Assembly (NCBI GenBank): GCA_001599815.1
Contig: BCIA01000007.1
Span: 930,001-994,000 of the forward strand
Reading direction: 5' to 3'
DNA length: 64,000 bases
From: Furcasterigmium furcatum
Taxonomy: Eukaryota; Ascomycota; Sordariomycetes; Glomerellales; Plectosphaerellaceae
Part shown: piece by piece, positions 44,071 to 56,000 of the stretch
Numbering within the stretch: position 1 is the stretch's first letter
Layout of the letters: the number at the start of each line of letters is the position of its first letter
Notes under the pieces: model-generated
The model's input: the letters and a program-made list of their open reading frames with translations, nothing else
Databases searched by the model: none
What the model was told of the DNA's origin: nothing
Translations under genes and position numbers: made by a program

Positions 44071-46555
44071 ATGAACGATGCAGATCTCGGCGACAATATC
44101 GAGGAGCGAGTTGACCAACTGGAAGACCAAAAGGCCGGCAGCAAACGCTTCGAGAATGACGACGCTCACTTGACTCCGACGTAAGAGACCAAATCCCTCC
44201 AAGATAATACAGCTTGTACTGACACCTCATCCCAGACGCTGGTGGTTCGCATCGTCCGGGTTCCCCATGATCGCCGGGACCTTCGGGCCCATGGCATCGG
44301 CCTTCAGTATATGTGCCCTGTGCCGTCCATGGCGACAGATCATGAAGCCAGGCACGATCGTCCAGGACGCTCCTTTCGAGGCCGATCCTCCCTGGTATTA
44401 CCTCCTCTGTTCAACAAACGAAAGAATCTCGGACGGATCTTGCTGATAACGCGCCAGGCTCCTCATCGTCAACGCCATCCAGCTTGCCGTGGCCGTCACC
44501 TCGAACGTCTTCTTACTCCTGAACATGGCCCGCCGAGTCCGTTTCTCCATCGCCCAGCCCATTACCATCGTCGGCTGGTACTTCTCGTCCATCTGTCTCA
44601 TCTGTCTGCTCTCCATGGCCGTGGGCCCCTTGCACATCGGTAATGACCAAGACCTCGTCTGGTCCCAGGCCTTTTACTACGGCCTCTTCGCCGCGATACT
44701 GTACTTTATATGTGCGTCCCTCATGGTCGTCACTGTCTGGGGCGCGCACACCAAGCACTATGCCAAGGACTTCCAGCTCACCAACAGCCAACGGACACTG
44801 ATGCTGCAGACCATCATGTACCTCTTCTACCTCCTCATGGGCGCACTCGTCTTCTCTACCATCGAGGACTGGGTCTATCTCGACGGGGTTTATTGGGCCA
44901 ACCAAACGCTGTTCACGGTGGGCTACGGCGACTTCCTCGTCAGCGAAACACTCTCCAGGGCGCTTCTGATCCCATACGTCTTCATCGGCGTCATCACACT
45001 TGGTCTCCTGATCGGCTCTATCCGGAGCCTGATCCTCGAACGTGGCCGCCACCGCCTCGATGCGCGGATGGTCGAGAAGGAGCGCCGGAAGCTCGTCCGC
45101 ACCATGACCAGCAAAGGTCGCGACGGCATCCTCGAACCCATCCGCGAGCCGGGCGCCCCCAACCCGGCCATGTCCACCGACAAGCCGATGAGCGAATACG
45201 AGCGCCGCCGTGCCGAATTCCTCCTAATGCGTCGGATCCAGAAAGAGTCTACCACCCGTCGCCGCTGGGTCGCCGTCGCCACATCCACCAGCGTCTGGCT
45301 GGGTCTCTGGCTCATCGGCGCCGCCATCTTCCAGCAGGTCGAGTACCCGTACCAGGCATGGACGTACTTTGACGCCTTCTACTTCGCCTTTGTGACTCTG
45401 ACCACGCTGGGGTACGGCGATCGCACCCCGATATCGCCCGCGGGCAAGTCGTTCTACGTCCTGTGGACGATGATGGCGCTCCCGACCATGACCATCATGA
45501 TTTCGAATCTGGGCGACACGGTTGTGCTGGCGATCAAAAACTTGACGCTGGATCTGGGCAGCATCACGATCCTGCCGACTGAAAAGGGTTTCGTGGTCGA
45601 AACCAAAAGGGTGCTGAAGAGAGTGACGTGCGGCAGGCTTTTTCCATCGGCAGGGTACAGCGAAGAGGAGGAAGACGACGATGATATCATGGTTATTCCG
45701 CCTGGCTTTTTGGGCGCGGCGCGGAGGCGCAACAACGTCGATAACAACGACGACGACGAGTCAAGTCCCTCTCAAGGGGAAGGAGAGAGGGAACAAGAGA
45801 ACGAGGATGGAAACGCTAATGGGGCTTCTACTTCAAGCTCTCGGCAAAAGATCCTCTCTGGCAGGCAAGACAACACTCGCCTCCGCGTCCCGGGGGCTGA
45901 ACGTTCCCGGCCCCCGTTGCGTTCTACTTCCTCCGGGCCTTTCAGCAACCGGGCGCGGTCCCTGTCTGCCGTCCGAGACCCCAAGGAAGCACTTCCGCCA
46001 TCTCCCGCCGACTACCACTACCTTCTCGCGTGCGAGATTGCAGCAGTGTCGCGGGATGTCAAGCGAAAGGAGCCCCGGCGGTACACCTTCTCCGAGTGGG
46101 CGTGGTATCTGAAGCTGATCGGAGAGGACGAAGCGAGCCCCGACACGCACCGCAAGGCGAGGCCGCATGTCCACGCCGCAAGGGCGTCGGGCAATACGGG
46201 GCTAAAAAGCACGGAGAACGGCGACGAGTGTGACGGTGCGGCTGCGAAACAAGAGGAGCATGGCCACCATGATGGACACGACCAGGGATCGCACACTCAC
46301 AAGCATAAGAGTAGATCTGACGCAAGGGATACCTCGGATGGCGTGGTGCGGGAATACGAGGGCAATGGCGAGGGCACCGCGGCCGAGGGAGACAATCACG
46401 GGGACTTGGACAGGTTCGTGGCCGAGGGAGACAAGTGGTCATGGGTGGGCAGCCGGAGCCCGCTGATGGGCAGCGTGGAGGAGAGCGAGTGGATATTGGA
46501 TAAGCTGACGCAAAAGCTGATGCATGAGCTGGCGAAAGCGAGGCAAGAGGCCTGA
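44071..46555 (+). CDS. tok1: Outward-rectifier two-pore-domain K+ channel, Tok1-like
   Basis: Model 44071..44180, 44236..44394, 44458..46555; 788 aa. Hydrophobic helices fill about residues 38-280 and two K+ selectivity loops are present: TVGYGD (243-248) and TLGYGD (406-411). Between them are a charged linker and WVAVATSTSVWLGLWLIG. Eight helices with two pores in one chain is the TOK layout of fungi. The C-terminal half (about 480-788) is cytoplasmic, acidic and Ser-rich, with a His/Asp cluster (EEHGHHDGHDQGSHTHKHKS near 730). Tok channels sit in the plasma membrane and set membrane potential by K+ efflux. The third exon is long and intronless, and the join at 44394/44458 rebuilds the PPW-LLIVNAIQ helix. 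Confidence 0.94.
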
Positions 46556-47290
46556 TGAGCCTGTCATGTTTCTTGGAGGACTGGCCGAGGTGATGATGAT
46601 GTTGGTGGAAATTGATACCCAGGGGAAATATGAGATTTGGTTGATCCATCCATGGCTGAGACCGGACTGGTACTGAGACACGACCCGAATGATGGGTTGG
46701 TGCAGAATATTGACATGACTGTCTGTCAATGAAGATTGGATGTGACTTGTGATATGTTATGTTGGGGAGACAGAGACCCGACTCGCACTGACGTTTGCTT
46801 CCAACAACAGGACGCCCCACGATGCAATACAGGGTTTACCATATTTCAGGGGAGGATGCTGTCTGTTAGTCATCCCGTGGCTGGTCGCCCCGATTACTAA
46901 CAGCTACCATTGTGGGTGGGCCGGTCAATCAGTGGGCAGCATGAAGAAGGAGCCACAAGCCACCCCTGCCCGACAGCTCCTGCCGCAGCCAATTCGCAGG
47001 CCTCGAGTTGGGAAAGACGACGACGACACGCACCCCGAAGCGAAACCTCGAACTCGCAACGCCCGACCCCGTGACCTGCGGCAACCACGACACTCCCCCG
47101 CGCCCATCGACGACACATCGGGGGAACCCCCCTACTATACTTCCACTCGCTTGCGCGACCGAGATGCCGCTGCTGCTGGCTGCCAGCTCACGGCCCTAAA
47201 CCTCAACCTCCTGGACTCGACTCGACCCCATGAGTCCCCTTCACCACCGTCCCCGGCCATCGCACCATCTCCCACCATCGCATCGCAGCC
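46556..47290. other. Intergenic region, promoter of SEC3
   Basis: 735 bp between two plus-strand genes. No gene recognised. Confidence 0.5.
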
Positions 47291-50200
47291 ATGGACAGCC
47301 GGGCGGCGCGGTTCGAAGATGAGAAGCGCCGCATCGTCGAGAGCTGCTTCTCCAAGAAGGATGTAGACGGGTCGCGTACGTCTCCCACCTCCTACCCATA
47401 CCTAGGTACCCAATCGACGCGACTACTAACTCGCCCGTGACCTCCAGTCCTCGAAACCTACATCACCCACATTCGCATCACCGAATATTCCTCCTACCCG
47501 ACCTCGCCTCCTCCCCCGCAAGCTCGCTCAACCGAGGCCGAGAAGCCCCGCGTCATCATCGTCGCCGTCCGCAAGTCCGGCCGCGTCCGCATGCACAAGT
47601 CCAAGGAGAACCCCAACGGCACATTCTCCATCGGCAAGACATGGAACCTCGACGACCTCACCGCCATCGAGTCCTTCACCGGGCCCCCGGCCTCCCCCCA
47701 GAACCGGGAGTGGGCCGGCGACACGGGCTTCACCGTCACCCTCGGCAAGCCCTACTTCTGGAACTCCCAGTCCGACAAGGAGAAGAAGTTCTTCATCGCC
47801 AGTCTCATAAAGATCTATGGAAAATACACCGGAGGCCGCACGCCCGAGCTCTCGGGCTTCGACTCTCGGGAGCTCGAGCAGGTTACTGGCAGCAGCAGCA
47901 GGCGCCCTCCCGCCGCCGCCGCATCGAGACCCCCCATGCCAGAGGCGCGGCAAGTATCAGGGTCACGGCCGCCTCCTCTGGAACAGCAACCTCCCCTACG
48001 CTCCCTCATGTCCGAACAGGCTGCTGCTAGCACCGGCAATCTCTCGACCACTTCGACTGCCTCTGGCTATCCTCCGCAGAAGTCCCCATCGCCCGCTCCC
48101 CGAAGAGCACCCTTCTTCCCCAATGGGGGCACCGCTTCGCCGGCTGGCAGCATGGACTCGTCGTTGTCACAGAACCAAGCGGCATTGAGAGCTTTGTCAG
48201 GCGTCAACAAAAGTCAAGAATCGGTAGGGGCTCCCTCCCTCGGCCGCAGCGACGATGCGTCTAGCATACCCCCGAGATCAAGGAATGGCATGTCCGGGCC
48301 AGGATCTTTCGGCGCCGGTAGCAGATACGATACTCCCGAGTCTATGCCTCCTTCCTCTCCGCAACCACCGCTGCAATCGCCCGACGAGAAGCCGCCAGAG
48401 AGAAGGAGACCTCCCATGGACCCATTGCGGCCACAGGGCGGCATCCCTGACCGCGACCTGGTGCCGGCGCCTCTGATGAGCCCTGGCATGCGCCGTGAAC
48501 CTGTTGCTCCTCCGCCCCGTAGCATGGATCGGATGTCTCCCAGGAAACCCTCTGGCTCTTCGCAACTGGGTGACTCTGGCTCGTTCAAGGACCGCCCGGT
48601 GACGCCCGGATCCTACAAGGAGCGTCCCATCACGCCTGGCTCATTCAAGGATCGGCCGATAACACCAGCTGCACAACCGACTCCTCCACCGCCAGCCGCA
48701 CCCTCCGTGACAGATACCACTGCTGATGGAAGCACACCCCGGCATGGCTCCTTCTCGACCATGTCAAGTGCTGCAGCCGCAGCCCCTGCTGCTGCGATAG
48801 AGCCACCTTCCGAGGTGTCCCCGATCACCCCGACGGCTGACAAGGAGGAAGAGGCGCGGCCGGGTCTTGGCCCCATGATCAAATCCAAAAAGTCCAGGGG
48901 TGAGATTGCCGGGGCGTTCTGGAAGGCAGCTACGGCGGCCACGGCAGCCAGTGCTTTCAAGCCCCGCCCTGGCGGTGCCGGAGATCGACTACGGCAGGCC
49001 GCGCAGAAGCCTGTTGAGGAGGGATCTGATGGAATCACGGGTGTTTTCACACCGCCGCCGAAGCCGAAGGTCGAGGAGCCCGAACAGCCTCCGCCCGAGG
49101 AACCGCCCGCGAGGGCTGCAGAGCGGGCAACCCCCGACGTCCCCTCGGTCAAGGTTACCACTTCCAGCCGGCCATCGAGTCTGCAACAGATCAACACCAA
49201 GATGGAGCCCCAGCCTCAGCCACGCAAGCCGGAAGAAAAGAAGACCCAGGAGCCCGTCAAGGATGAAGAGGTTCGGAAGTCTATCATCACCGGCAACGAT
49301 GCCAGGTACCTGTCTGCTATGGGGGTCGATCCATCGATCCTGGACAACAGGAGTACAGACTTCACGAAGTGGCTGGACTACTTCAGCTGGGTTCCCGGCG
49401 AGAAGATGCGGGGTCGCCACATGGACGAGATGAAGATCGACATTGACCGCGAGCTCAACAAGGCGCAAGCCGGTGGCTGGTTGTCGCGTTTCAGGGAGGA
49501 GGACGACCGCGTTGATGCGATCAAGCGAGGTATCGATACTGCCATGGCGGAATGTGAGGAGCTTGATAATCTCTTGACTCTATACAGCGTCGAGCTTTCG
49601 GTATGTGGCCCCCCAGCCTGACTCATGTAAGAACAATAAGCTAACTTGTCGCCAGACTCTCTCCGACGACATTGCATACATCGAAGCCCAGGGTCAGGGT
49701 CTTCAGGTACAAACAGCCAACCAGAAGATCCTCAAGAAAGAACTGGAGTCTCTCCTGGAGACAACCGCCATTAGCTCTAATGACCTTGGCGCGCTCAAGT
49801 CCGCGCCGCTGGAAACCGTTGATGGTCTTGAGAACATCGAGACCGCGCTTGTCACGTTATACAAGGCTATGGTCAAGATTGACCCGAACCTCGGCGCCGA
49901 CTCAACAAAACCGAGCACTGACGGTATCGACAATGACCAATCCGGAGGGCTGGACAATACCGACTACGGCCAAATGCGGATCGTCCAGGAGAAGAAGCAG
50001 ATGTACATGCAAGAGAGCTCTCTCTTTATGCGGCGACTGGTTGAGTACATGGCTCGCCAATTCATCGAATCCTTCAACGAGACGACTAAGCAGCTTGCTG
50101 AAGCTCTCTCGAGGAAGGTGGATTCGCGCCACCACGACGCTGGGAGAGACAAGTTGTGGAAATACAGCCCTCTAATCCTCTACGCCAGAGACGTCGACCT

Positions 50201-51763
50201 TAAGAACTGGGATCGTCTACTGCAGCTGTACCAGGATCAGAGCCGCTCCATTTACAACAAGGAGTTCCTGCAGGTCATCACCGCCTGGAAGAAGAACGCC
50301 CGCAAGATCAGCTCGGAGGAGAATGCGGACATCCTCTTCACCTCTTACGCCGAGAAGAAGGAAGAGGGCACTCTAACAACAGCTCGAAAGCTCACCGTCA
50401 AGCGCAGTCAAACACTGGCCAAGTCCTTGAGGAACCCGCTCGACAGCAGCAGCAGGTCGAACCTCAAGGCGAGCGAGGGCCAGAGCATGCCTTACGAAAC
50501 CTTTGGGTCCATCCTGGACGATGTACTACCGCTTGTGCAGATGGAGCAGAACTTCATCGTCGATTTCTTCCACGCTACGACTATGGATCAAACCGATTTC
50601 CCAGACGCCGTCGCCGCCGTGCGCCCACGAGACAGGATGGGGAGTGATCTTAAGAGACATCGCCTGATGGAGCCTGACCGTGAGCTGGCTCGTCGCGTGA
50701 CGAAGGCCATGGAGGTCATCTTCTCCTTCCTGGAGCAAGAGCTGACTAAGCTCATGGAATGGGTCGTCATGGCCGATAGCCTGTGAGTGCTATTTTCTAT
50801 CTCCACCGAAGCGACGTACTGACATGCCACAGCCAAGGAGTTGGTGTGATCGCTGCGCTCGAGCGCAAGATGGCAGACATCTCGCAGTCAAACCAGGACT
50901 TTTTGAACACTGTGCTGCAAAAGCTACATGGCTACCTGGAAAACAGATTCAAGAAGTTCGTCGACGACCAAATCCGGGCCATCGAAGAGACAAAGGTCAA
51001 GATCAACAAGCGCAAGGGCGTCATCTCCTTCATTCGCATCTTCCCCAACTTTTCATCAGCCGTTGAGAATATTCTGGCTGGCACGGACCCGAACCTCGAC
51101 GTCCGTGCGATGGTGGACCGCGAGTATGACCGCATGCTCAAGTCCATGTTCGACTCGCTCAAGATTATCGCCCGCGACAACCCGGCCGTCGCCGTGAACA
51201 CGGGCTCCTCCGCCGATCCTGAGGACAAGGAGGCACTCAACTTCCACATCCTCCTCATCGAGAACGCGAACCACTTCCTCGAGGAGGTCGACCCGCGTGG
51301 TCTCGAGGTCCTCGAGGAGTGGCACGCCAACGCCACCGGCGAGCTCGACGAGCACATGCGCCTCTACATCGAGGCCGTCATGCGCCGTCCTCTCGGCAAG
51401 CTCCTCGAGTACCTCGAGAACATCGAGGCCCAGCTTGCCTCGGGCAAGGCCGGCACATCCATCGCCGCGCAGCCGTCCAACTCGCGCGGCGTCTTCCACA
51501 AGATCCTTGGCAACTACGACGCCAAGGAGGTGCGCAAGGGCATCGAGACCCTGCGGAAGCGTGTCGAGAAGCACTTTGGCGACGCCGACGACCCGGCGCT
51601 CAGCAGGAACCTCGTCGCCAAGGTCTTCCGCGAGTGCGAGCGGTTCTACGGCGATGTCGAGCTGCGTATCAGCCGCATCACGTCGGACGTTTACGGCGGG
51701 GACGCCCTGTTCGAGTGGCCGAGGCAGGAGGTCAAGAGCGGGTTTGCGGGCGGTAGGCAGTAA
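47291..51763 (+). CDS. sec3: Exocyst complex component Sec3
   Basis: Model 47291..47375, 47448..49600, 49656..50782, 50833..51763; 1431 aa. The N-terminus (about 29-145: TYITHIRITEYS, VRKSGRVRMHKSKENPNG, FIASLIKIYGKYTG) is the Sec3 PIP2-binding PH-like domain that anchors exocyst at the plasma membrane and binds Rho GTPases. Residues about 150-560 are a Pro/Ser-rich disordered region with tandem SFKDRPxTPGS-type repeats near 48585-48665, probable phosphorylation targets. The C-terminal half (about 655-1431) is the helical Sec3_C rod, with long coiled-coil stretches. The protein tethers secretory vesicles at hyphal tips. All introns are short and in phase. Confidence 0.96.
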
Positions 51764-52134
51764 GCAGCGGCGCGCAGCGTGATGTGACATGATGATCTGT
51801 GGGATGGGGCTTTGGTTTTTCTTGGGCCAGGGACCACGAGAGAGCATCAGGGAGGAAGATGGACAGGCGGGCATGCTGAGCAAGCGAGCGTGCGGGTGTA
51901 TCGTATATACCTCCCTTTTTTCTCGTCACGAGTGTTACCAATAACGGAGCGGACGATGGACGGTTGGTTGACTGATCGAAGCTTGAATTCCTGCGCGTGA
52001 TATCATGATGCTGCTCCTTCGTGATCTAGGGGGGTGGTGCCTCAGGGTGCTCATCTGTGGCCAGGACTATTCGGAAAGCCTGGTACACCCTGCCCTGGGT
52101 TTATGTGCAGGTTGTAGCCATTATTTTTCCAATG

Positions 52135-52287
52135 CCTCGTTTGGCCGAGTGGTAAACCACATGGTGTACTCCAATGCGTGTCCGGTGCGAGCCCGAGGGG
52201 AGTAGTAGACGGACGATAAAAAGTCGGTCAAACGAACCCTTTTGCCACCCAGGTTCGAACCCAGGTCGCGCCACTCTCCCTTTTTTT
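52135..52287 (+). repeat. tRNA-like repeat with pol III A/B-box-like motifs and T tail, copy 1
   Basis: Contains TGGCCGAGTGG (52142-52152), an A-box match, and two B-box-like motifs: GGTGCGAGCCC (about 52184) at near-tRNA spacing and GGTTCGAACCC (about 52252). The block AACGAACCCTTTTGCC lies between them and a run of T's ends the unit. It does not fold into a standard cloverleaf. The nature fits a tRNA-derived SINE or other pol III unit, but this is inferred. Confidence 0.6.
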
Positions 52288-52352
52288 GGGCTCTTGCCCT
52301 GGATGGTGTTGCCCAAGGCTATCACGCGGGGTTGGGGGTGGTATTTCCAACG

Positions 52353-52507
52353 TGCCGTGATGGCTTAGGGGTCAACCACTTGATACCGTTCATGTGCCCC
52401 GTGAGAACCGGAGGGGAGTAGGCAAGGCTGATGCAATCGGCTAGTCGAACCCTTTTGCCTCCCGTATCAAATCCGGTTCCGATCCTCTTTTTTCTTCCCC
52501 TTTTTTT
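52353..52507 (+). repeat. tRNA-like repeat, diverged copy 2
   Basis: Aligns with copy 1 over its length: TGGCTTAGGGG at the A-box place, GGAGGGGAGTAG, CGAACCCTTTTGCC, a mutated B-box-like CCGGTTCCGATCC and a T-rich tail. About 217 bp after copy 1 in the same orientation. Confidence 0.6.
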
Positions 52508-53092
52508 CGTTTTTGGATTCTCCCGGAGAGGTCAACTGCACTCAGTGTTATCTCAAACGGCCTGAGCTAGAGACCATGGTGTCATTCAGGGGTAAGCAGT
52601 GTGTAGAGCAAATACGCCACAAGAACCACATTGCGTTCGGCATTCAACGGGAGCAATACTGTATGTAGGTCATCAGGCTACAACACTATCACACGTCTCT
52701 GCACACAACACACCGCTCATCACAGAATGTAACGCTGCGAAGCCATAGCTTTGGCATAAACCAACTATAAACACCTCCGCCGTCCTGTCTCCTCCGCTGT
52801 CCTCTAGGCAGCGGGACTCCGGAAGTTGTTAGAAAGGAAAGCGACCTCGGACGCCTAACGACCATACAATGCAGTGTCTGGGGTGTTCCAGGGCCCTCCT
52901 CGTCAACCCCCTGCCCCTCCCCCAGGTCCATAGAAATGAAGGGACCGTAGCAGGGCCCCGTTTGTGTTGTTCATGAATACATGTTCCATTACAATTTCGT
53001 GTATCTGGCAGGACGATGGTCCTGCCTGGATCGCCTCGCCCCGTGTCCGCGTCTCTTTCGTGTCCTCATTCCAAGACGCCTGCGTCGTCCGT

Positions 53093-56000
53093 CTATGAAA
53101 GGTGGAAGGCTCCCTGGCCCTCCTTGATGGCAGTGAGAAGTTGCTTCCTCATGAAGTCAACGTTGGTGTAATCGGGAAGTTTGAGGTAGTTGACGCAGGT
53201 CATGACGCTGGGCAGGTAGTCGTCAGACGTGTACGGGGCCTCGCTGGGCTTGCAGACCACAGTGAACATGGGCGTGAGTGCTTTGAAGCCTATGTCACAG
53301 TTAGTATGAGGTTATCCCGAGTAGTTTATGGGCAAACATACCTCCAATGGGTAGCTTGGGGCTGCCCGTCGTGAACTGCAAAAAGTCACGACGCTGGCTG
53401 GGAGTCAGCTCGCTCATGGTCTGAAGCAGATTCTTGACGCTCTTGCTGTCCATGTTGTATCCGTGGTCCGCCTTGATGGAATCCATGAGAGCTTAAAGAT
53501 GTTAGTGGTCTGTGTCCAGAGATGAAACCAAACGGGAAACAACTTACTTTCAAGCGACCAGTCCTCCTCCACGCGACCAAACAAGGACACAAGCTCATCA
53601 GGGGTGAAGGCGCTCAGAGCCGTGTAAGGGAAGACCTGGGAAAAGCCAGCTCGGAAGGCGTCAACCTGGCGGCGCACCCCAGAGCCAAGCGTCATGTCGA
53701 TCACGCGATCAAGGTAGTCGTCCACGTTGTCGATGGTGACTCTAGCGTGGGAGCCATCGGCAATAAGCTCGATCTCGGGGTATCCCGGAAGAGTAAAGTC
53801 GAGGCAGAGGTCATCGAGGCGGACTCCGTCGATGACAATGTCCTGAGTATCCGCAACCTTCTGCGCCGCGGTGCGGCTTGGGTCCTCATCGATCTCCTTC
53901 TTGGCCATGGAAAACTTCCTAATTGTCTTCAGAGAACGCGCGAGGCCAGGATCGACGACCTTGACGGCGCCAAGGGAGGGCTTGACGCCTGCCATCGAAG
54001 TGATATCGCCAATGCGGAAGAAGATGGGGTTGAAGTTGAGATCAATAATGCGAGAGTCGATCATGGATCGGGCGACGAACTTGCCAAGCATCTTGAACAG
54101 CTGCAAGATGCGATCGCCGTTGGCGCCGCCGGCCTCATCGTCGCTCAAAGGACGAGGGAAAAGGCCGCTTGCGCCGGAAATGTACTCCTCCGACTCATTC
54201 GAGTCCATCTCGCGCCAAAGCTTGAGTTTCTTCTTGGAGAACTCCTTGGAGACGTTCGAGTAGAACTCGAGGGTCGGGCCAAGGCCGGTGCCAACCTCTT
54301 CGAAGTATTCAACCTCGAGAATGCTCTGGGAAGCACCGTACAGTTCCATAACCTTCAGGGCGGACTCCAAGATCTTGGACCTGGAGATGCGGACCTTTTG
54401 CCGCTGCAAACGGCCAAGGAAAGGTCGTTCGTTGTGACGGTCCCGTCGCGACTCTTCGTTGGACTGGGCGTTCTGCCAGCGAGTCATCGAACGGGCATAT
54501 CCAAACGATGTCGACTGTAGGAACAGATGCCGAGTCTCAAAGGGGAATAGGAAGGGATAAAGCCTGGCAAGATCCTCCGCCCAGCTGGGCAGGCAGTTGC
54601 TAGCAACCACAAGGGGCTCCTCAAGCTGACGGTTGAGTTTCGCGGTGAGCTTGGTGTTGACGAACTGCGACAGGGGCTCGACGTTGAGGCGAACGGCGTC
54701 CTTGTTGCCCACCAGCACATCCTCCACGTTGGCATTCAGATCGTGCAGAAGGTTGAGCAGGCGCAGAATGGAGGCCGTGGCGGGGTGTTTGGCAAGAGAC
54801 TGCGGGATGCCATCAACATTGTCTTCGTTGTTGCTGTCCGAATTGGAACCAAACGAGAGGCTGCTCTCCGGCGGAGGAGGGCCGGGGGCGCGGCGGAACT
54901 TGATGGGGTGCACCGTGGACCAAAGGCTGCGACTGAGATGCTCGTCCGAGTTGGAAGCAGAGGTGTGAACCGCGCGATAGATGGTCGTTTCACTGGGGAT
55001 TACCTTGCCGTCGAGGGTGAACTCGATATGCCAGTCTTGAGGCACTGCCTGGATGGCAGCCGCATAGGACATTGGGCGAGAAGAGGTAGACGGCGAGGGG
55101 CTCTGCTGGGGAGGCGCACTGAAAAGAGAGCCGGCCCGCGTAGGCAGACCAGAATTGCCCTGGGCAGGGGTCGGGATGCGGGTGCCGTCCTCTTCGCGAG
55201 CAGTAACCTTACCGCCGGCTGCGACCTCGAGGTTAACGGCGCCAGGGTCAGCAGCGGGCGAATCGCCCATATCCTCGTCGAGCTCCCCTACAATTGCATC
55301 GAGGGCGGCGCTACCGGTGCCCATGTCGTCATCGTCATCGTCCGTGAGCTGCTTTTCGTCCGCGCACTCGAGAGCGTCCTGAAGATTGTTATCGTTGTCT
55401 GCAGGCGGATTCGCCGGGGGAGTCTCCGTCGTGACCGCAGCTTGCTTTCGGCTCGATCTACGAAGAACACCCTTGTCCTGAGCGCTGGACGATTGGTCCG
55501 GCGTAGATGGTGCGTCGGCGTGGGCGAGTGACCTCGACTTGGCCTTGCGCGAGGGTCGCGAGCTTGAGGAGGGAGCCCCGGCGGGAGGTGGCGGTGGCGG
55601 TGGAGGAATGGGACTGGAGCCAGAAGCTGCCGATGCTCGTTCGGCGAATCGAGCTGCAGCCTCGCGGCTCAGGGGCAGTCCACCCGCACCAGCCATCGCA
55701 GCGAGAGCCCGAGTCAAGGTATCCGCCCTACGGGAGCCGCGGGGGCGCTCCGACAAGCTAATGCGAGGCCTCAGGTAATCATCGAGGGACTTGAAGGTGG
55801 CAATAGCGTGGATGGAGACCATGATGTTCCTGTAGGCACGGGGGATGTCCGACTCATCATCTGCCACTAACTTCAGCCTGATCTGCTTAGCGAGCATCGA
55901 GGCCGCGCTGCTCCGGTGATCAAATGTGTTATGGTGGACAGTGATGACTTCGAAGTGCTCAGACCTACTGAGCAAGTCCTGGAGCTTGTGGATCATGACG

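Larger units (their letters stand above)
51764..53092. other. Convergent intergenic region with tRNA-like repeats
   Basis: About 1.3 kb between the 3' ends of the SEC3 and Ufd4-like genes. The centre holds two related tRNA-like repeats with T-rich tails (separate entries). The remainder, 52511-53092, has short frames only and no recognisable gene. Confidence 0.6.

Noticed and set aside
52135..52270. Ordinary tRNA gene at the A/B-box motifs
   Set aside because: No cloverleaf: the D-arm and T-arm candidates do not pair with a 7-bp acceptor, and the better B-box is about 100 bp from the A-box.
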